The notes under the pieces are model-generated. The model was not told where the DNA came from. It did no database searches and saw nothing but the letters and a program-made list of their open reading frames with translations. 64,000 bases of DNA, from assembly GCA_963728855.1 (NCBI GenBank), contig CAVSLN010000010.1, positions 124,001 through 188,000 of the forward strand, in the 5' to 3' direction. How positions within the stretch are numbered: position 1 is the first letter of the stretch; every line of letters starts with the position of its first letter. This stretch comes from AC-43 sp963728855. GTDB taxonomy: Bacteria > Actinomycetota > Actinomycetes > Mycobacteriales > Micromonosporaceae. Below, one piece after another: positions 32,877 to 42,997 of the stretch. A program made the position numbers and the translations under genes.

Positions 32877-34863
32877 GCGACGCGGCACCTGAAAGGCTCT
32901 GGGACCCACCCCGGGAGCTCCGCGAGCGGGCGCGGATGACCGAATTCATCGCCTGGCTCAGGGCCGAGCGCGGTCTCGAGCTCAACCGCTACGAGGAGCT
33001 CTGGCGCTGGTCGGTCGATGACCTCGACGGGTTCTGGTCGGCGATCTGGGAGTTCTTCGACGTCCAGGCCGACGGCGACCCGGGGCAGGTGCTCGGCAGC
33101 CGCGAGATGCCGGGCGCCGAGTGGTTCGCCGACACCCGCCTCAACTACGCCGAGCACGTCTTCGCCGGCAAGGACGACGCCGAGACGGCGATCCTCCACG
33201 CCTCCGAGCTGCGCGAGCTCGGCGAGCTGAGCTGGGGCGAGCTCCGCCGGCAGGTGGCGGCGGTCGCCGCCGGCCTGCGCGGGCTCGGGGTCGAGCCGGG
33301 CGACCGCGTCGTCGCCTACATGCCGAACATCCCGGAGGCGATCGTCGCCTTCCTCGCCGCCGCCGAGCATCGGCGCCACCTGGTCGAGCTGCTCGCCCGA
33401 CTTCGGCCCGGCGAGCGTGATCGACCGCTTCGCCCAGATCGAGCCGAAGGTCCTGTTCGCGGTCGACGGCTACCGCTATGGCGGCCGCGACTTCGATCGC
33501 AGCGAGATCGTCGCCGAGCTGCAGGCGGCGATGCCGAGCCTGGAGCGGACGGTCGTCCTCCCCTACCTCGACTCCGACCCCGACCTCGGCGGCCTCGACC
33601 GCGCGATTCGGCTGGGACGAGCTAGCCGCCTCCGGCGAGGGCGCCGAGCTCTCCTTCGAGCGGGTCCCCTTCGACCACCCGCTCTGGGTCCTCTACTCCT
33701 CCGGCACCACCGGCCTGCCGAAGGCGATCGTCCAGGGCCAGGGCGGGATCCTCCTCGAGCATCTGAAGAAGCTCCACCTCCACGTCGACGCCCATCCCGG
33801 CGACCGCCTCTTCTGGTTCACGACGACCGGCTGGATGATGTGGAACTTCATCGTCTCCGGCCTCCTCACCCGGGCCGCGATCGTCCTCTACGACGGCAAC
33901 CCCGGCCACCCCGACATGGGCGTCCTCTGGGACCTCGCCGAGCGCGCGGGGATCACGATGTTCGGCACCAGCGCCGCCTACATCGCCGCCTGCATGAAGG
34001 ACGGCGTCGTCCCCGGCGAGGGCCGCGACCTCCGCCGGCTCAAGGCGGTCGGCTCGACCGGCTCCCCCCTCTCCCCCGAGGGCTTCGACTGGGTCTACGA
34101 GCAGCTCGGCGCCGACACCTGGCTGTTCTCGACCAGCGGCGGCACCGACCTCTGCACCGCCTTCGTCGGCGGCGTCGCCGCTGCTCCCGGTATACCGCGG
34201 CGAGCTCCAGGGCACGGGCGCTGGGCGCCGCGGTCGAGGCCTGGGACGAGGACGGCAACTCGGTCATCGGCGAGGTCGGGGAGCTCGTCGTCACCGAGCC
34301 GATGCCCTCGATGCCGGTCTTCTTCTGGGGCGATTCCGACGGCAGCCGCTACCGCGCCAGCTACTTCGAGCAGTACCCCGGCTACTGGCGCCACGGCGAC
34401 TGGATCGAGATCACCCCCCGCGGGACGGCGATCATCTACGGCCGCTCCGACTCGACGATCAACCGCGGCGGGATCCGGATGGGGACGAGCGAGATCTACC
34501 GCGCGGTGCTCGGCGCTCGACGCGATCGTCGACGCGCTCGTCGTCGACGTCCCCCGCTCGGGAACCGACGGCTGGATGCCGCTCTTCGTCGTCCTCCGCG
34601 AGGGAGCGGAGCTCGACGACGACCTCCGCGCCGAGATCGCCCGCCGGATCCGCGAGAGCTGCTCCCCGCGCCACGTCCCCGACGAGGTCTTCGAGATTCC
34701 CGAGGTGCCGCGGACCCTCAGCAACAAGGTGCTCGAGGTGCCGGTGAAACGGATCCTGATGGGCACTCCGGTTGAGAAGGCCGCGAGCCGCGACTCGCTC
34801 GCCAATCCGGCGGCGCTCGACTGGTTCGTCGACCTCGCGGGACGACTCGACACGCCCGCCTAG
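32873..34863 (+). CDS. Acetoacetyl-CoA synthetase, several frame breaks
   Basis: About 665 residues after repair. ANL-superfamily features: WFADTRLNYAEHVFAGKDD near the start (typical for acetoacetate-CoA ligase), P-loop LYSSGTTGLPKAIVQGQGG, TTTGWMMWNFIVSGLL, FSTSGGTDLCTAFVGG, YGRSDSTINRGGIRMGTSE, and the catalytic Lys in LSNKVLEVPVKRIL. Breaks lie near 33366, 33610, 34178, 34215 and 34510; each is mended by one CG/GC unit. It activates acetoacetate (or 3-ketoacids) with ATP and CoA (EC 6.2.1.16 expected). It overlaps the MBL hydrolase gene. Confidence 0.88.
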
Positions 34864-34867
34864 CCGC

Positions 34868-35605
34868 TCACGGCGTACGGCGGCGGAGGGTGGCGGCGCC
34901 GAGCGCCAGCAGCAGCCACGTTGCGGCGGCGATCACGACCACGTCGAGGAGGCCGCGTGACCCGAGCGACCCCGTCGTGGTCACCCGGTCGAGCGCATCG
35001 AAGGCGTAGGTGAGCGGCATCAGGGCCGATGCGACCTGGAGGATGCCGACCATCGTGTCGCGGGCGACGAACAGCCCGCAGAGCAGCAGCTGGGGAAAGA
35101 CGATCGCCGGCATGAACTGCACCGCCTGGAACTCGGTCCGCGCAAAGGCGCTGACGAACAGCCCAAGCGACATCCCGAGCAGCGCGTTGCCGACGGCGAG
35201 CGCCACCACCAGGGCGGTCGAGCCGGCGACGTCGAGGCCGAGCAGGCCGAAGGCCACCGTGCTGGTGACCAACGCCTGCACGACCCCGATCAGCGCGAAT
35301 GCGATCGCGTACCCGAACAGCAGGTCGAGCTTGGCCAGCGGCAGCGACATCAGGCGCTCCAGTGTCCCGGTGGTCCGCTCGCGCAACATCGTGATCGAGG
35401 TGACCACGAACATCGTCGTGAACGGGAACAGTCCGACCAGCGGCCCGCCGACATGCTGGAAGGCCTCCGGATCCTGGTGGAACGCTCCCTTCAACAGGGT
35501 GAGCAGGAATGGCGGCACACCCAGCAGGAGCACGATCGTCCGCGGGTCGCGTCGCAGCTGCGTCAGCACCCGCAGCGCCGTCGCCCAGGTGACGCGGGCG
35601 CTCAC
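34868..35605 (-). CDS. ABC-2 type exporter permease
   Basis: 245 residues from GTG at 35605, which overlaps the TGA of the ATPase gene. Six hydrophobic segments, with the ABC-2 hallmark MLRERTTGTLERLMSLPLAK between helices 2 and 3. It is intact. Together with the ATPase it forms an exporter of unknown substrate. Confidence 0.88.
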   Translation of the reverse strand: MSARVTWATALRVLTQLRRDPRTIVLLLGVPPFLLTLLKGAFHQDPEAFQHVGGPLVGLFPFTTMFVVTSITMLRERTTGTLERLMSLPLAKLDLLFGYAIAFALIGVVQALVTSTVAFGLLGLDVAGSTALVVALAVGNALLGMSLGLFVSAFARTEFQAVQFMPAIVFPQLLLCGLFVARDTMVGILQVASALMPLTYAFDALDRVTTTGSLGSRGLLDVVVIAAATWLLLALGAATLRRRTP

Positions 35606-36324
35606 GCCGGCCCACGCTCCTCGATCAGCGCCAGGAAGGCCTCGTCGAGTTGGCTGCACCCTGTCCGCTCCCGAAGTCGCTGGGGCGATTCGGCGGCGAG
35701 AAACTCCCCCTCCCGCATCAGCAGCAGCTGATCGCAATGCTCGGCCTCCTCCATCACGTGACTGGAGACGAGCAGGGTCACGCCCCGCGCGGCGAGCGCG
35801 CGGAAGGTCGCCCAGAGATCCCGTCGCAGAACCGGGTCGAGGCCGACGGTCGGCTCGTCGAGGACCAGCACGTCGGGCTCGCCGAGCAGCGCTGTCGCCA
35901 GCGAGACCCTGGCGCTCTCCCCACCCGAAAGGCTGGAGACGACCTGTTCGGTCTGGCCGCCGAGCGCGACCGTCTCGATCACCTCGGCGATCCGCTGCTG
36001 TGGAGCGCCGATCACCCGCGCGAAGTAGCGAAGGTTCTCCCGCACGCTGAGGTCCCGGTACACCGACGGCGCCTGGGTCACGTAGCCGACCCGCGCCCGC
36101 AGCCCGACCGAGCCGGCCGCGGCCCCGAGCACCTCGATCAGGCCCGACTCGACGATCTGCACACCGACGATCGCCCGCATCAGGGTCGTCTTGCCGCAGC
36201 CGCTCGGCCCGAGCAGCCCGGTCACCTGGCCCGAGGCGACCGAGAAGGTCAGCCCGTGGAGGACCGGCTTGCCACCCCGGCTGACGCGAAGGCCGTCCAC
36301 ATCGATCGCGGGCGCCGGCTCCAC
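35602..36324 (-). CDS. ABC exporter ATP-binding protein
   Basis: 240 residues, intact. Walker A GPSGCGKTT, Q-loop YVTQAPSVY, signature SSLSGGESARVSLATALL, Walker B VLVLDEPTVGLDP and switch His in LLVSSHVMEEAEHC. It is of the CcmA/DrrA-like exporter type and translationally coupled to the permease at 34868-35605. Confidence 0.9.
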   Translation of the reverse strand: MEPAPAIDVDGLRVSRGGKPVLHGLTFSVASGQVTGLLGPSGCGKTTLMRAIVGVQIVESGLIEVLGAAAGSVGLRARVGYVTQAPSVYRDLSVRENLRYFARVIGAPQQRIAEVIETVALGGQTEQVVSSLSGGESARVSLATALLGEPDVLVLDEPTVGLDPVLRRDLWATFRALAARGVTLLVSSHVMEEAEHCDQLLLMREGEFLAAESPQRLRERTGCSQLDEAFLALIEERGPA

Positions 36325-36343
36325 GGACCCTCAGGCCATGCGA

Positions 36344-37865
36344 TCAGGCCGGCGTCACGGGGTTGCGCCGCTCGGCGAAGGAGCGGTCCTTGGACGCGGC
36401 GGCCTCGAAGCGGCGGATCAGCTCCGCCCGCAGCTCGGTCGGCTCGACCACCGCGTCGACGACCAGCTCCGAGGCGAGGTGGAGGATGTCGATGTCGGCC
36501 GCGTACTCCTCCCGTTTGGCGGCGACGAACGCCTCCCGCTCGGCCTCGTCGGAGATCCCCTGGATCTGGTTGTAGAAGACCGCGTTGATCGCCGCCTCCG
36601 GGCCCATCACCGCAATCGAGGCGCTCGGCAGGGCGATGCAGCAGTCGGGCTCGAACGCCGGCCCGGCCATCGCGTAGAGGCCGGCGCCGTAGGCCTTGCG
36701 GACGATCACCGACAGCTTCGGCACCGTCGCTTCGGAGACGGCGCTGATCATCTTCGCCCCGTGGCGGATGATCCCCTGGCGCTCGACAGCGGTCCCGATC
36801 ATGAACCCGGGGACGTCGGCGAGGAACAGCAGGGGCACGTTGAAGGCATTGCAGGTCTGGATGAAGCGCGCCGCCTTGTCGGCCGAGTCGACGAACAGCA
36901 CCCCGCCTTTCTGGCGCGGCTGGTTGGCGACGACGCCGACCACCTTCCCGTCGAGCCGCCCGTAGCCGACGATCAGCTCCTTCGCCCAGCGCCTGTGGAC
37001 TTCGAGGAAGGAGTCGGCGTCGAGGAGGGCGTCGAGGACCTCGCGTCATGTCGAAGGCCTGGTTCTCGTCGGCCGGGAGGATCTCGGCGATCGGGGTCTC
37101 CGAGGTGGGCGCGACGGCGGCGATCGCCGGCGGGCGCTCGCGCCAGTTCGCCGGCATGAACGAGAGGTAGCGCTTTGCGACGTCGATCGCCTCCTCGTCG
37201 TCGGCGACCAGGAAGTGGCCGCAGCCCGAGACCGAGGTGTGCATCCTCGCCCCGCCCATCTCCTCGAGCGTCACCGTCTCGCCGATCACCATCTCCGCCA
37301 TCCGCGGCGAGCCGAGGTACATCGAGGCGTTGCCGTCGCGCATGATCACGACGTCGCAGAAGGCCGGGATGTAGGCGCCGCCGGCGGCGCTCGGCCCGAA
37401 CAGGAGGCAGACCTGCGGGACCTGGCCGGAGAGGCGGACCTCGTTGTGGAAGATGCGGCCGGCGCCGCGCCGCCCGGGGAACATCTGGACCTGGTCGGTG
37501 ATCCGCGCCCCGGCCGAGTCGACGAGGTAGACCATCGGCACCTGCAGGCTCAGCGCCCGCTCCTGGATCCGGAGGATCTTCTCGACCGTCTTCGGCCCCC
37601 AGGACCCGGCCTTGACCGTCGGGTCGTTGGCCATCAGCGCGACCCTGCGGCCGTCGATCGTCGCCGTGCCGGTGACGACGCCGTCGGCGCCGAGGCCCTC
37701 CTGGTCCCAGTTCGCGAGCAGCGCCTCCTCGGCGAAGGAGCCCGGGTCGACAAGCCGCTCGACCCGCTCGCGTACCGGCAGCTTGCCCTGCTCCTCGGTC
37801 TTCTCGTGATGGCGCTGCGGGCCGCCTGAGAGTGCGGCCTCGAGGGCGGGTCGAATATCGGTCAC
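36344..37865 (-). CDS. Acyl-CoA carboxylase carboxyltransferase (beta) subunit, one frame break
   Basis: About 507 residues. Motifs: RERVERLVDPGSFAEEALL, VYLVDSAGARITDQVQMFPG, FGPSAAGGAYIPAFCDVVIM, IQTCNAFNVPLLFLADVPGF and EPDCCIALPSASIAVMGPEA. The motif order fits methylcrotonyl/geranyl-CoA-like or propionyl-CoA carboxylases. The frame breaks near 37045; adding CG gives DMTREVLDALLD. Clustering with an HMG-CoA-lyase-like gene and acetoacetyl-CoA synthetase suggests methylcrotonyl-CoA carboxylase in leucine breakdown, but the biotin subunit is not in the window. Confidence 0.85.
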
Positions 37866-37875
37866 GCGCGGCGAC

Positions 37876-38259
37876 CTAGCTGCCGGCGGCGGCGAGACGG
37901 CGGCCCATCTCCTCGCCCAGCGCCATCAGGCCGCTGGCCGGGCGGACCATCACCATCATTTCCTTGATCAGCCCGTCCTCGCCGAAGCGCAGGACGTCGA
38001 CCCCCTGCAGGTCTTTCTCGCCGACACGGGCCTCGAAGACGAGGACGGCGGTGTCGCCGGTCTCGACCTGGTCGACGTAGCGGAAGTCCTCGAAGACCTC
38101 GGCCACGTTGGAGAGGACCATGCCGAGTGCCTCGTGCCCTTCGTAGGGTTTGAAGACCGCGGGACTGCGGAAAACGACGTCGGGGGCGAAGAGCTCCGCT
38201 CCGGCGGAGAAGTCCTTCGTCTCGGCGGCACGGCGGAAGGCATCGCTCTTCATCGGCAT
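37876..38259 (-). CDS. NTF2-like/SnoaL-type protein
   Basis: 127 residues, intact, starting MPMKSDAFRRAAETKD. The pattern (FAPDVVFRSPAVFKPYEGH, then VFEDFRYVDQVETGD and FEARVGEKDLQGVDVLRF) fits the cone-shaped SnoaL/NTF2 fold. Members range from small isomerases to ligand-binding proteins, so no reaction can be given. It lies between the HMG-CoA-lyase-like gene and the carboxylase subunit on the same strand, probably in one transcription unit. Confidence 0.8.
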   Translation of the reverse strand: MPMKSDAFRRAAETKDFSAGAELFAPDVVFRSPAVFKPYEGHEALGMVLSNVAEVFEDFRYVDQVETGDTAVLVFEARVGEKDLQGVDVLRFGEDGLIKEMMVMVRPASGLMALGEEMGRRLAAAGS

Positions 38260-38265
38260 ATGACC

Positions 38266-39195
38266 CTACTCGCTCCCTGCCCACTCGACCGGCCCGGCGC
38301 GTAGGACGTGGCTCCCGAGCGGGCGGCCGAGCGTCTCCTGGGCGGCGCGGGAGGCCTCGATCAGGCGCGGCAGGTCGATCCCGGTCTCGACCCCCATCTC
38401 GTCGCAGCATCGAGACCAGGTCCTCGGTCGCGATGTTCCCGGTCGAGCCCGGGCGGGACCGGGCAGCCGCCGAGCTCGCCGAAGCTCGACTCGAACGAGT
38501 CGACGCCCTCCTCGAGCGCGGCCAGCGCGTTGGCGAGGCCCTGGCCGCGGGTGTTGTGGAAATGGGCGGTCAGCTCGACGCCGGCGAGGCGCTCGCGGGC
38601 GGCGGCGAAGAACTCGTGCGACCTGGCGCGGGTTGGCCATCCCGGTCGTGTCGCCGAAGCCGATCTCCTCGCAGCCGGCGGCGGCCAGCCGCTCGGCGAT
38701 CCCGAAGACGCGCTCCGGCGGAACCTCGCCCTCGTAGGGGCAGCCGAACGAGACCGAGATCACGCCCTCGCAGCGCAGCCCGCCTCGGTCGCGGCGGCGA
38801 GCGTCTCGCTCGAGCCCGGCCAGCGACTCCTCGATCGAGCGGTTGACGTTCTTGCGGTTGTGGGTCTCCGAGGCGGAGAGGAAGACGTTGATCTCGTCGA
38901 AGCGATCGCGCATCGCCAGCGCCCGCTCGAGCCCGCGCTCGTTCGGGATCAGGACCGAGAGCGAGACCCCGTCGCGCCGTCGGACCGCGGCCAGGACCTC
39001 CTCGGCGTCGGCGAGCTGCGGGATCACCTCCGGCCGCACGAACGAGGTCACCTCGATCCGCCGCAGCCCCGTCGCCGAGAGCAGGTCGATCAGCCGCACC
39101 TTGTCGGCGGTCGGGATCTGCTCGGGCTCGTTCTGGAAGCCGTCGCGCGGGCCCACCTCGCGGATCCGCACGCTGCTCGGGAGGCTCGCGTCCAC
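38266..39195 (-). CDS. Hydroxymethylglutaryl-CoA lyase-like enzyme, several frame breaks
   Basis: About 311 residues. DRE-TIM barrel features: VRIREVGPRDGFQNEPEQIP (catalytic RDG), EVTSFVRPEVIPQLADAEEV, FLSASETHNRKNVNRS, VSFGCPYEGEVP, GFGDTTGMANPRQVA. The C-terminal glycine-loop part (expected LGGCPxxPGSTGNIATEDLV) is broken in frame. Breaks lie near 38410, 38446, 38628 and in the pair at 38785-38815. Three of them need one CG unit (for example AREFFAAAR). It would cleave HMG-CoA to acetyl-CoA and acetoacetate, linking to the acetoacetyl-CoA synthetase nearby. Confidence 0.82.
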   Translation of the reverse strand: MDASLPSSVRIREVGPRDGFQNEPEQIPTADKVRLIDLLSATGLRRIEVTSFVRPEVIPQLADAEEVLAAVRRRDGVSLSVLIPNERGLERALAMRDRFDEINVFLSASETHNRKNVNRSIEESLAGLERDARRRDRGGLRCEGVISVSFGCPYEGEVPPERVFGIAERLAAAGCEEIGFGDTTGMANPRQVARVLRRRPRAPRRRRADRPFPQHPRPGPRQRAGRARGGRRLVRVELRRARRLPGPARARPGTSRPRTWSRCCDEMGVETGIDLPRLIEASRAAQETLGRPLGSHVLRAGPVEWAGSE

Positions 39196-39201
39196 GGGGG
39201 A

Positions 39202-40086
39202 TTATGCCCGGGGCCGCGCTTCGATCGCCGCGTCTCGAGCCCGAAGCCGGGAGGTCACCGCCACGAGGGTCTCGCTGACGGAGGCCGACTCGAAGCGCAC
39301 CTGCGCGTGGGTGAACCGCAGCGGGGTCATGCCGGCCGCGATATGCGCCTGGTCGCGGACGCGGTCCCGCGCCTGCTGGGCCGGGGTGCGGTGATAGCGA
39401 AGGCCGTCGGTCTCGACGACGAGCCCGAGCGACGGCCAGAAGAAGTCGACGCGGAACCCGTTCACCCGCTGGCGAGTCATCGGCAACGGGAGCCTGGCAC
39501 GCCTGACGATCGCCAGGAACCCGACCTCGAGCTCGGAATCGGTGAGCCGAAACGTGTGGCGGTCGAGCACCGCGCGCAACAGACCGACGCCCGGTCGACC
39601 TGCGTAACCGCCCAGCGCCTCCCGCAGATCAACGGGATCGACGAGGTCGAGGCGATCGGCCTCGTTCACCGCCCGCTCGAGCGCCGCCGATGACACCTGG
39701 CCGGCCAGGTCGATCAGCGTCACGATCGGGGTCGTGACGGGAATGGCATCGCGAACGTCGAAATCGCTTGACCCGAGACCGGTACGACGATGAACGCGGA
39801 TGCCCGCCCTGCGGCACTGGTTGGCGCCGATCAATGAGACCTCGATCGGCGCATCGGGCTCGGCCCGGATCCCCCACAGCGCACCGGCGGTGCCGTGGCT
39901 GAGAACCGCCCCATGACCACAGCTCAGCACGGCCGCCATCCACTGCCCACGCCGGGTCAGCCCGGGCCGCCCGACCGCGTAGACGCCGCGCATCACGGGA
40001 TGAAGGCGACCTCGCGCTACTCGGTGCTGGACCGCCCGTCTGCTGAGCCCCAGTCCGAGCGAGTTGGCGCGCAGAGACGACGCCAT
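39202..40086 (-). CDS. AbiEi-type winged helix fused to DUF559 nuclease-like domain
   Basis: 294 residues from ATG at 40086. The N-terminus is a winged helix of the AbiEi antitoxin type (LSRRAVQHRVARGRLHPVMR, GVYAVGRP). The C-terminal 110 residues resemble DUF559/Vsr-like endonuclease folds: FRVDFFWPSLGLVVETDGL with acidic residues, YHRTPAQQARDRVRDQ and a final beta strand. This fusion is widespread in Actinobacteria and its role is unproven. No AbiEii toxin gene is adjacent. A palindrome at 40135-40158 may be its own operator. Confidence 0.78.
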   Translation of the reverse strand: MASSLRANSLGLGLSRRAVQHRVARGRLHPVMRGVYAVGRPGLTRRGQWMAAVLSCGHGAVLSHGTAGALWGIRAEPDAPIEVSLIGANQCRRAGIRVHRRTGLGSSDFDVRDAIPVTTPIVTLIDLAGQVSSAALERAVNEADRLDLVDPVDLREALGGYAGRPGVGLLRAVLDRHTFRLTDSELEVGFLAIVRRARLPLPMTRQRVNGFRVDFFWPSLGLVVETDGLRYHRTPAQQARDRVRDQAHIAAGMTPLRFTHAQVRFESASVSETLVAVTSRLRARDAAIEARPRA

Positions 40087-40134
40087 GTTGCCGAGACGCG
40101 AGACCCCAGGCCCCGCCGAGGGACGATTGGTCGT

Positions 40135-40158
40135 TTGAGCACACCCTGGTGTGCTCAA
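40135..40158. promoter_or_regulatory. 24-bp palindrome upstream of the AbiEi/DUF559 gene
   Basis: TTGAGCACACC-CT-GGTGTGCTCAA, an 11-bp perfect inverted repeat 48 bp before the start codon and 26 bp after the thioesterase stop. It could be an operator for the winged-helix protein (AbiEi proteins are known to bind inverted repeats in their own promoters) or a hairpin ending the upstream transcript; no T-run follows. Confidence 0.5.
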
Positions 40159-40184
40159 GTCACCAGTCGCGCGGATTCGGCCCC

Positions 40185-40560
40185 TCAGCCGAGCTGGCCG
40201 ACGGCGATCACTCGCCGCTCGTGGGTGCCGACGCCGATCGTCCGGTCGCCTTCGGTCACCTCGACGTCGAAGCGGAGCTTGCGCTCTTCGATCACCTCGC
40301 GCAGGACGCGTGCGCACCTTGCAGGTCGAGCCCTCCGCCGCCGCCGCGACGTGCTTGACGCAGACTTCGAAGCCGACCGTCGCCGAGCCCTCGGGAAGGA
40401 AGGCGAGCGCGAGCGAGGCGGAGCTGCCCTCCATCATCGCGATCATCCCCGGGGTCGAGAGGACGCTCGACCCGATCGTGCCGCCGACGTCGGTCAGCAG
40501 CCGGTCGGCGACGACGAACTCATCGATCCGCTCGGCGCCGGGCTGCAGTCCGGTGCTCAC
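40185..40560 (-). CDS. Hotdog-fold thioesterase (FlK-like), one frame break
   Basis: About 125 residues starting MSTGLQPGAERIDEFVVADR. Conserved hotdog features: STPGMIAMMEGSSASLALAF (central helix with Glu), GSATVGFEVCVKHVAAAAEG, then CKVRTRVLREVIEERKLRF once the frame is restored at 40313 with one CG. The layout matches fluoroacetyl-CoA-thioesterase-like small hotdog proteins. It hydrolyses an acyl-CoA of unknown identity. Its start overlaps the stop of the SDR gene, so both are co-translated. Confidence 0.8.
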
Positions 40561-41296
40561 ACCATCCCCAGGCCGCCGCTGACGCCGAGCGTCTCGCCGG
40601 TCACGTAGGTCGCGTCGTCGGAGGCGAGGAAGGCGACCGCGGCCGCGACCTCCTCGGGCTGGCCGAGCCGCTTCATCTGCGTCAGCTCTTTCATCGTCTC
40701 GATGATCTTCTCGCCGATCTCGCCGAACTCCGTCGCCCCCATCAGCAGCGGCGTCTCGATCGGCCCCGGGGCGATCGAGTTGGCGGTGATCCCGTAGCGG
40801 GCGTTCTCGCGGCCGATCGCCTTCATGAACGCGATCACGCCGCCCTTCGCCGCCGAGTAGACCGCCGAGCCCTTCGACCCGACCCGGCCCGCCTCCGAGG
40901 AGATGCTGACGATCCGGCCGTAGCCCGCCTCCTGCATCGGCCCGCAGCGCCGCGTGGGTGCAGTTGAGGACGCCGAAGAGGTTGATCGCCGATCACCCGC
41001 TGCCACTGGTCCGGGGTCGGTGTAGGTGAAGAAGCCGAACTCGTCGGTGCCGGCGTTGTTGACCAGGATGTCGGGGGTGCCGACCGCCTCGACCGCGGCC
41101 CTGCGCCGACTCGAGCTCGGTGACGTCGAGCTCGATCGCGGTGGCCGCTGATCTCGCCCGCGACCCGCTCCGCGCCCTCGAGGTTGATGTCGCCGACCCA
41201 GACCTCGGCGCCCTCGGCGGCGAGCCGCGCGGCGATCGCGGCGCCGATCCCGCTGGCGCCTCCGGTCACCAGTGCCTTCCTCCCCTCGAGCCTCAT
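40557..41296 (-). CDS. Short-chain dehydrogenase/reductase, several frame breaks
   Basis: About 248 residues. Cofactor motif KALVTGGASGIGAAIAARLA, NNAG in PDILVNNAGTDEFGFF, catalytic Ser and YxxxK (IVSISSEAGRVGSKG, then AVYSAAKGG), and a C-terminus ATYVTGETLGVSGGLGMV. Breaks lie near 40940, 40990, 41103 and 41145; not all fit the CG rule (two look like one-base insertions). The GDIN residues after the second strand favour NAD(H). The substrate may be a 3-hydroxyacyl compound, judging by the coupled thioesterase. Confidence 0.82.
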
Positions 41297-41363
41297 CAGC
41301 GCGCGCCTCACGAGGACAGACATGACGTTCGGCCGCTCGGCGATCCCGCAATAAACTCCCGCT

Positions 41364-42057
41364 CTGCCCGAGCCAATCCCGATAATCGGCGGCACCGGTG
41401 CGCTCGGCGCGGGCATGGCGCTGCGCTGGGCCAGGGCCGGACAGGCGATCGGTGATCGGATCGCGCTCAGCGCCGAGCGCGCCGAGGAGGCGGCGGCGCG
41501 GATCCGGGAGCGCGTGCCCGGCGCCGAGGTCGAGGGCCTCGAGAACGCCGAGGCGGCGCCGCCAGGGCCAGATCGTCTTCCTCACGGTCCCCTTCCGGGC
41601 CCAGTCGGAGAACCTCAACAACCTCCGCGAGGCGCTGGAGCCGGGCCAGATCCTGGTCGACTGCACCGTCCCGCTCGCCGCCGCCGTCGAGCGGCAAGGC
41701 GACGCGCTCGCTCGGCGTCTGGCAGGGGTCGGCCGCCCAGCAGGCCCAGGAGATGGTCCCCGAGGGAGTGACCGTGGTCTCGGCCCTGCACACGGTCTCC
41801 GCCCCGACCCTCGCCGACCTCGACGCCGAGCTCGACGAGGACGTCCCGATCTGCGGCGACCGCAAGGCCGACAAGGCGCGCGTCGCCCGCCTGATCGAGC
41901 CAGATACCCGGGCCTGCGCGCGGTCAACGCCGGGGCGCTCGAGATGGCGCGGATCGTCGAGCAGCTGACGCCGATGCTGATCTCGATCAACGTCCGCTAC
42001 AAGACCCACGCCGGGATCCGGATCACCGGCCTCCCCGACGGGGACCATTGGGCGTAG
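41364..42057 (+). CDS. npdG: F420-dependent NADP reductase, several frame breaks
   Basis: About 230 residues. Recognised by IIGGTGALGAGMALRWARAG, then GSRSAERAEEAAARIRE, IVFLTVPFRAQSENLNNLRE, PEGVTVVSALHTVSAPTLAD, LDEDVPICGDRKADKARVA and the C-terminus LISINVRYKTHAGIRITGLP. These are family features of F420:NADPH oxidoreductase, which moves hydride between F420H2 and NADP. No ATG/GTG lies upstream in frame; the apparent first codon is CTG at 41364, so the true start may be hidden by a read error. It is the first gene of the F420 cluster, divergent from the SDR. Confidence 0.82.
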
Positions 42058-42064
42058 GACGGCG

Positions 42065-42997
42065 GTGAGGGTCGCCCTGCTCGCCGGCGGGACCGGCGGG
42101 GCGAAACTCGGCGCCGGCCTGCAGGAGGAGATCGGCGCCGACCTCTCGGTGATCGCCAACACCGGCGACGACATCGAGACCCTCGGCGTCCACGTCTCCC
42201 CCGACCCCGACCTCGTCACCTACTGGCTGAGCGGCGAAATCGACGACGAGCGCGGCTGGGGGATCCGCGACGACACCTTCACCGTCTTCGAGCGGCTGGC
42301 CCGGCTCGGCGCGCCCGACTGGTTCGGCCTCACCGACCGCGACCTCGCGACCTGCCTCTACCGCAGCCAGTTCCTCGACGAGGGCGGGACCCAGACCGCG
42401 GCCCAGGCCCAGATCGCGGCCGCGCTCGGGGTCGCGGCGAGGGTCCTGCCGATGAGCGACGCCGCCGGTGCGGACCAGGGTGCTGACCGCCGCCGGGCGC
42501 TGGGACCTGCAGGAGTACCTGATCATCCACCGCGGCCAGCCCGAGGTGACCGGGGTCGAGCTCGAGGGAATCGCCGAGGCCGAGCCGAGCCCCGAGGCCC
42601 TCGCCGCGATCCGCGATGCGCGAGGCGATCGTGATCGGCCCCTCGAACCCGGTGATCAGCATCGGCCCGATCCTCGCGGTGCCGGGGATGCGCGAGGCGA
42701 TCGCCGCATCCGGGGCCCCGGTGGTCGCGGTCAGCCCCTACGTCGCCGGGCGAGGTCGTGAAAGGCCCGACCGAGCGCTTCATGGACGCGATCGGCCGGC
42801 CCTCGACGCGCGAGCGGGGTCGCCTCGCTCTACGCGGGGCTGATCGACGCGATGGTCGTCGACGAGGGCGACCCGGACCCGCCCCCCGATCGAGATCCGC
42901 ACCCAGGCGGCGCCGACGCTGATGGACAACGCCGCCGCCAGGGCGCCGGCTCGCCCGCAGCGTGCTCGACCTCGCCGCCAGCTTGAGCGAAGGTTGA
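42065..42997 (+). CDS. cofD: 2-phospho-L-lactate transferase, several frame breaks
   Basis: About 312 residues from GTG at 42065, 7 bp after npdG. Features: VRVALLAGGTGGAKLGAGLQ, VIANTGDDIETLGVHVSPD, DPDLVTYWLSGEID, FGLTDRDLATCLYRSQFLDE, and AIVIGPSNPVISIGPILAVP with PYVAGEVVKGPTERF once frames are joined. It is CofD/FbiA, joining the lactyl-type phosphate donor to FO to give the F420-0 precursor (EC 2.7.8.28). Breaks lie near 42465, 42620, 42753, 42813, 42880 and 42950. Its stop overlaps the cofC start (TTGA). Confidence 0.88.

Noticed and set aside
39202..40560. One 452-residue protein joining thioesterase and AbiEi/DUF559
   Set aside because: The fusion arises only because the thioesterase frame is broken near 40313. 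In the repaired frame it stops at 40185, and a palindrome and separate start precede the second gene.
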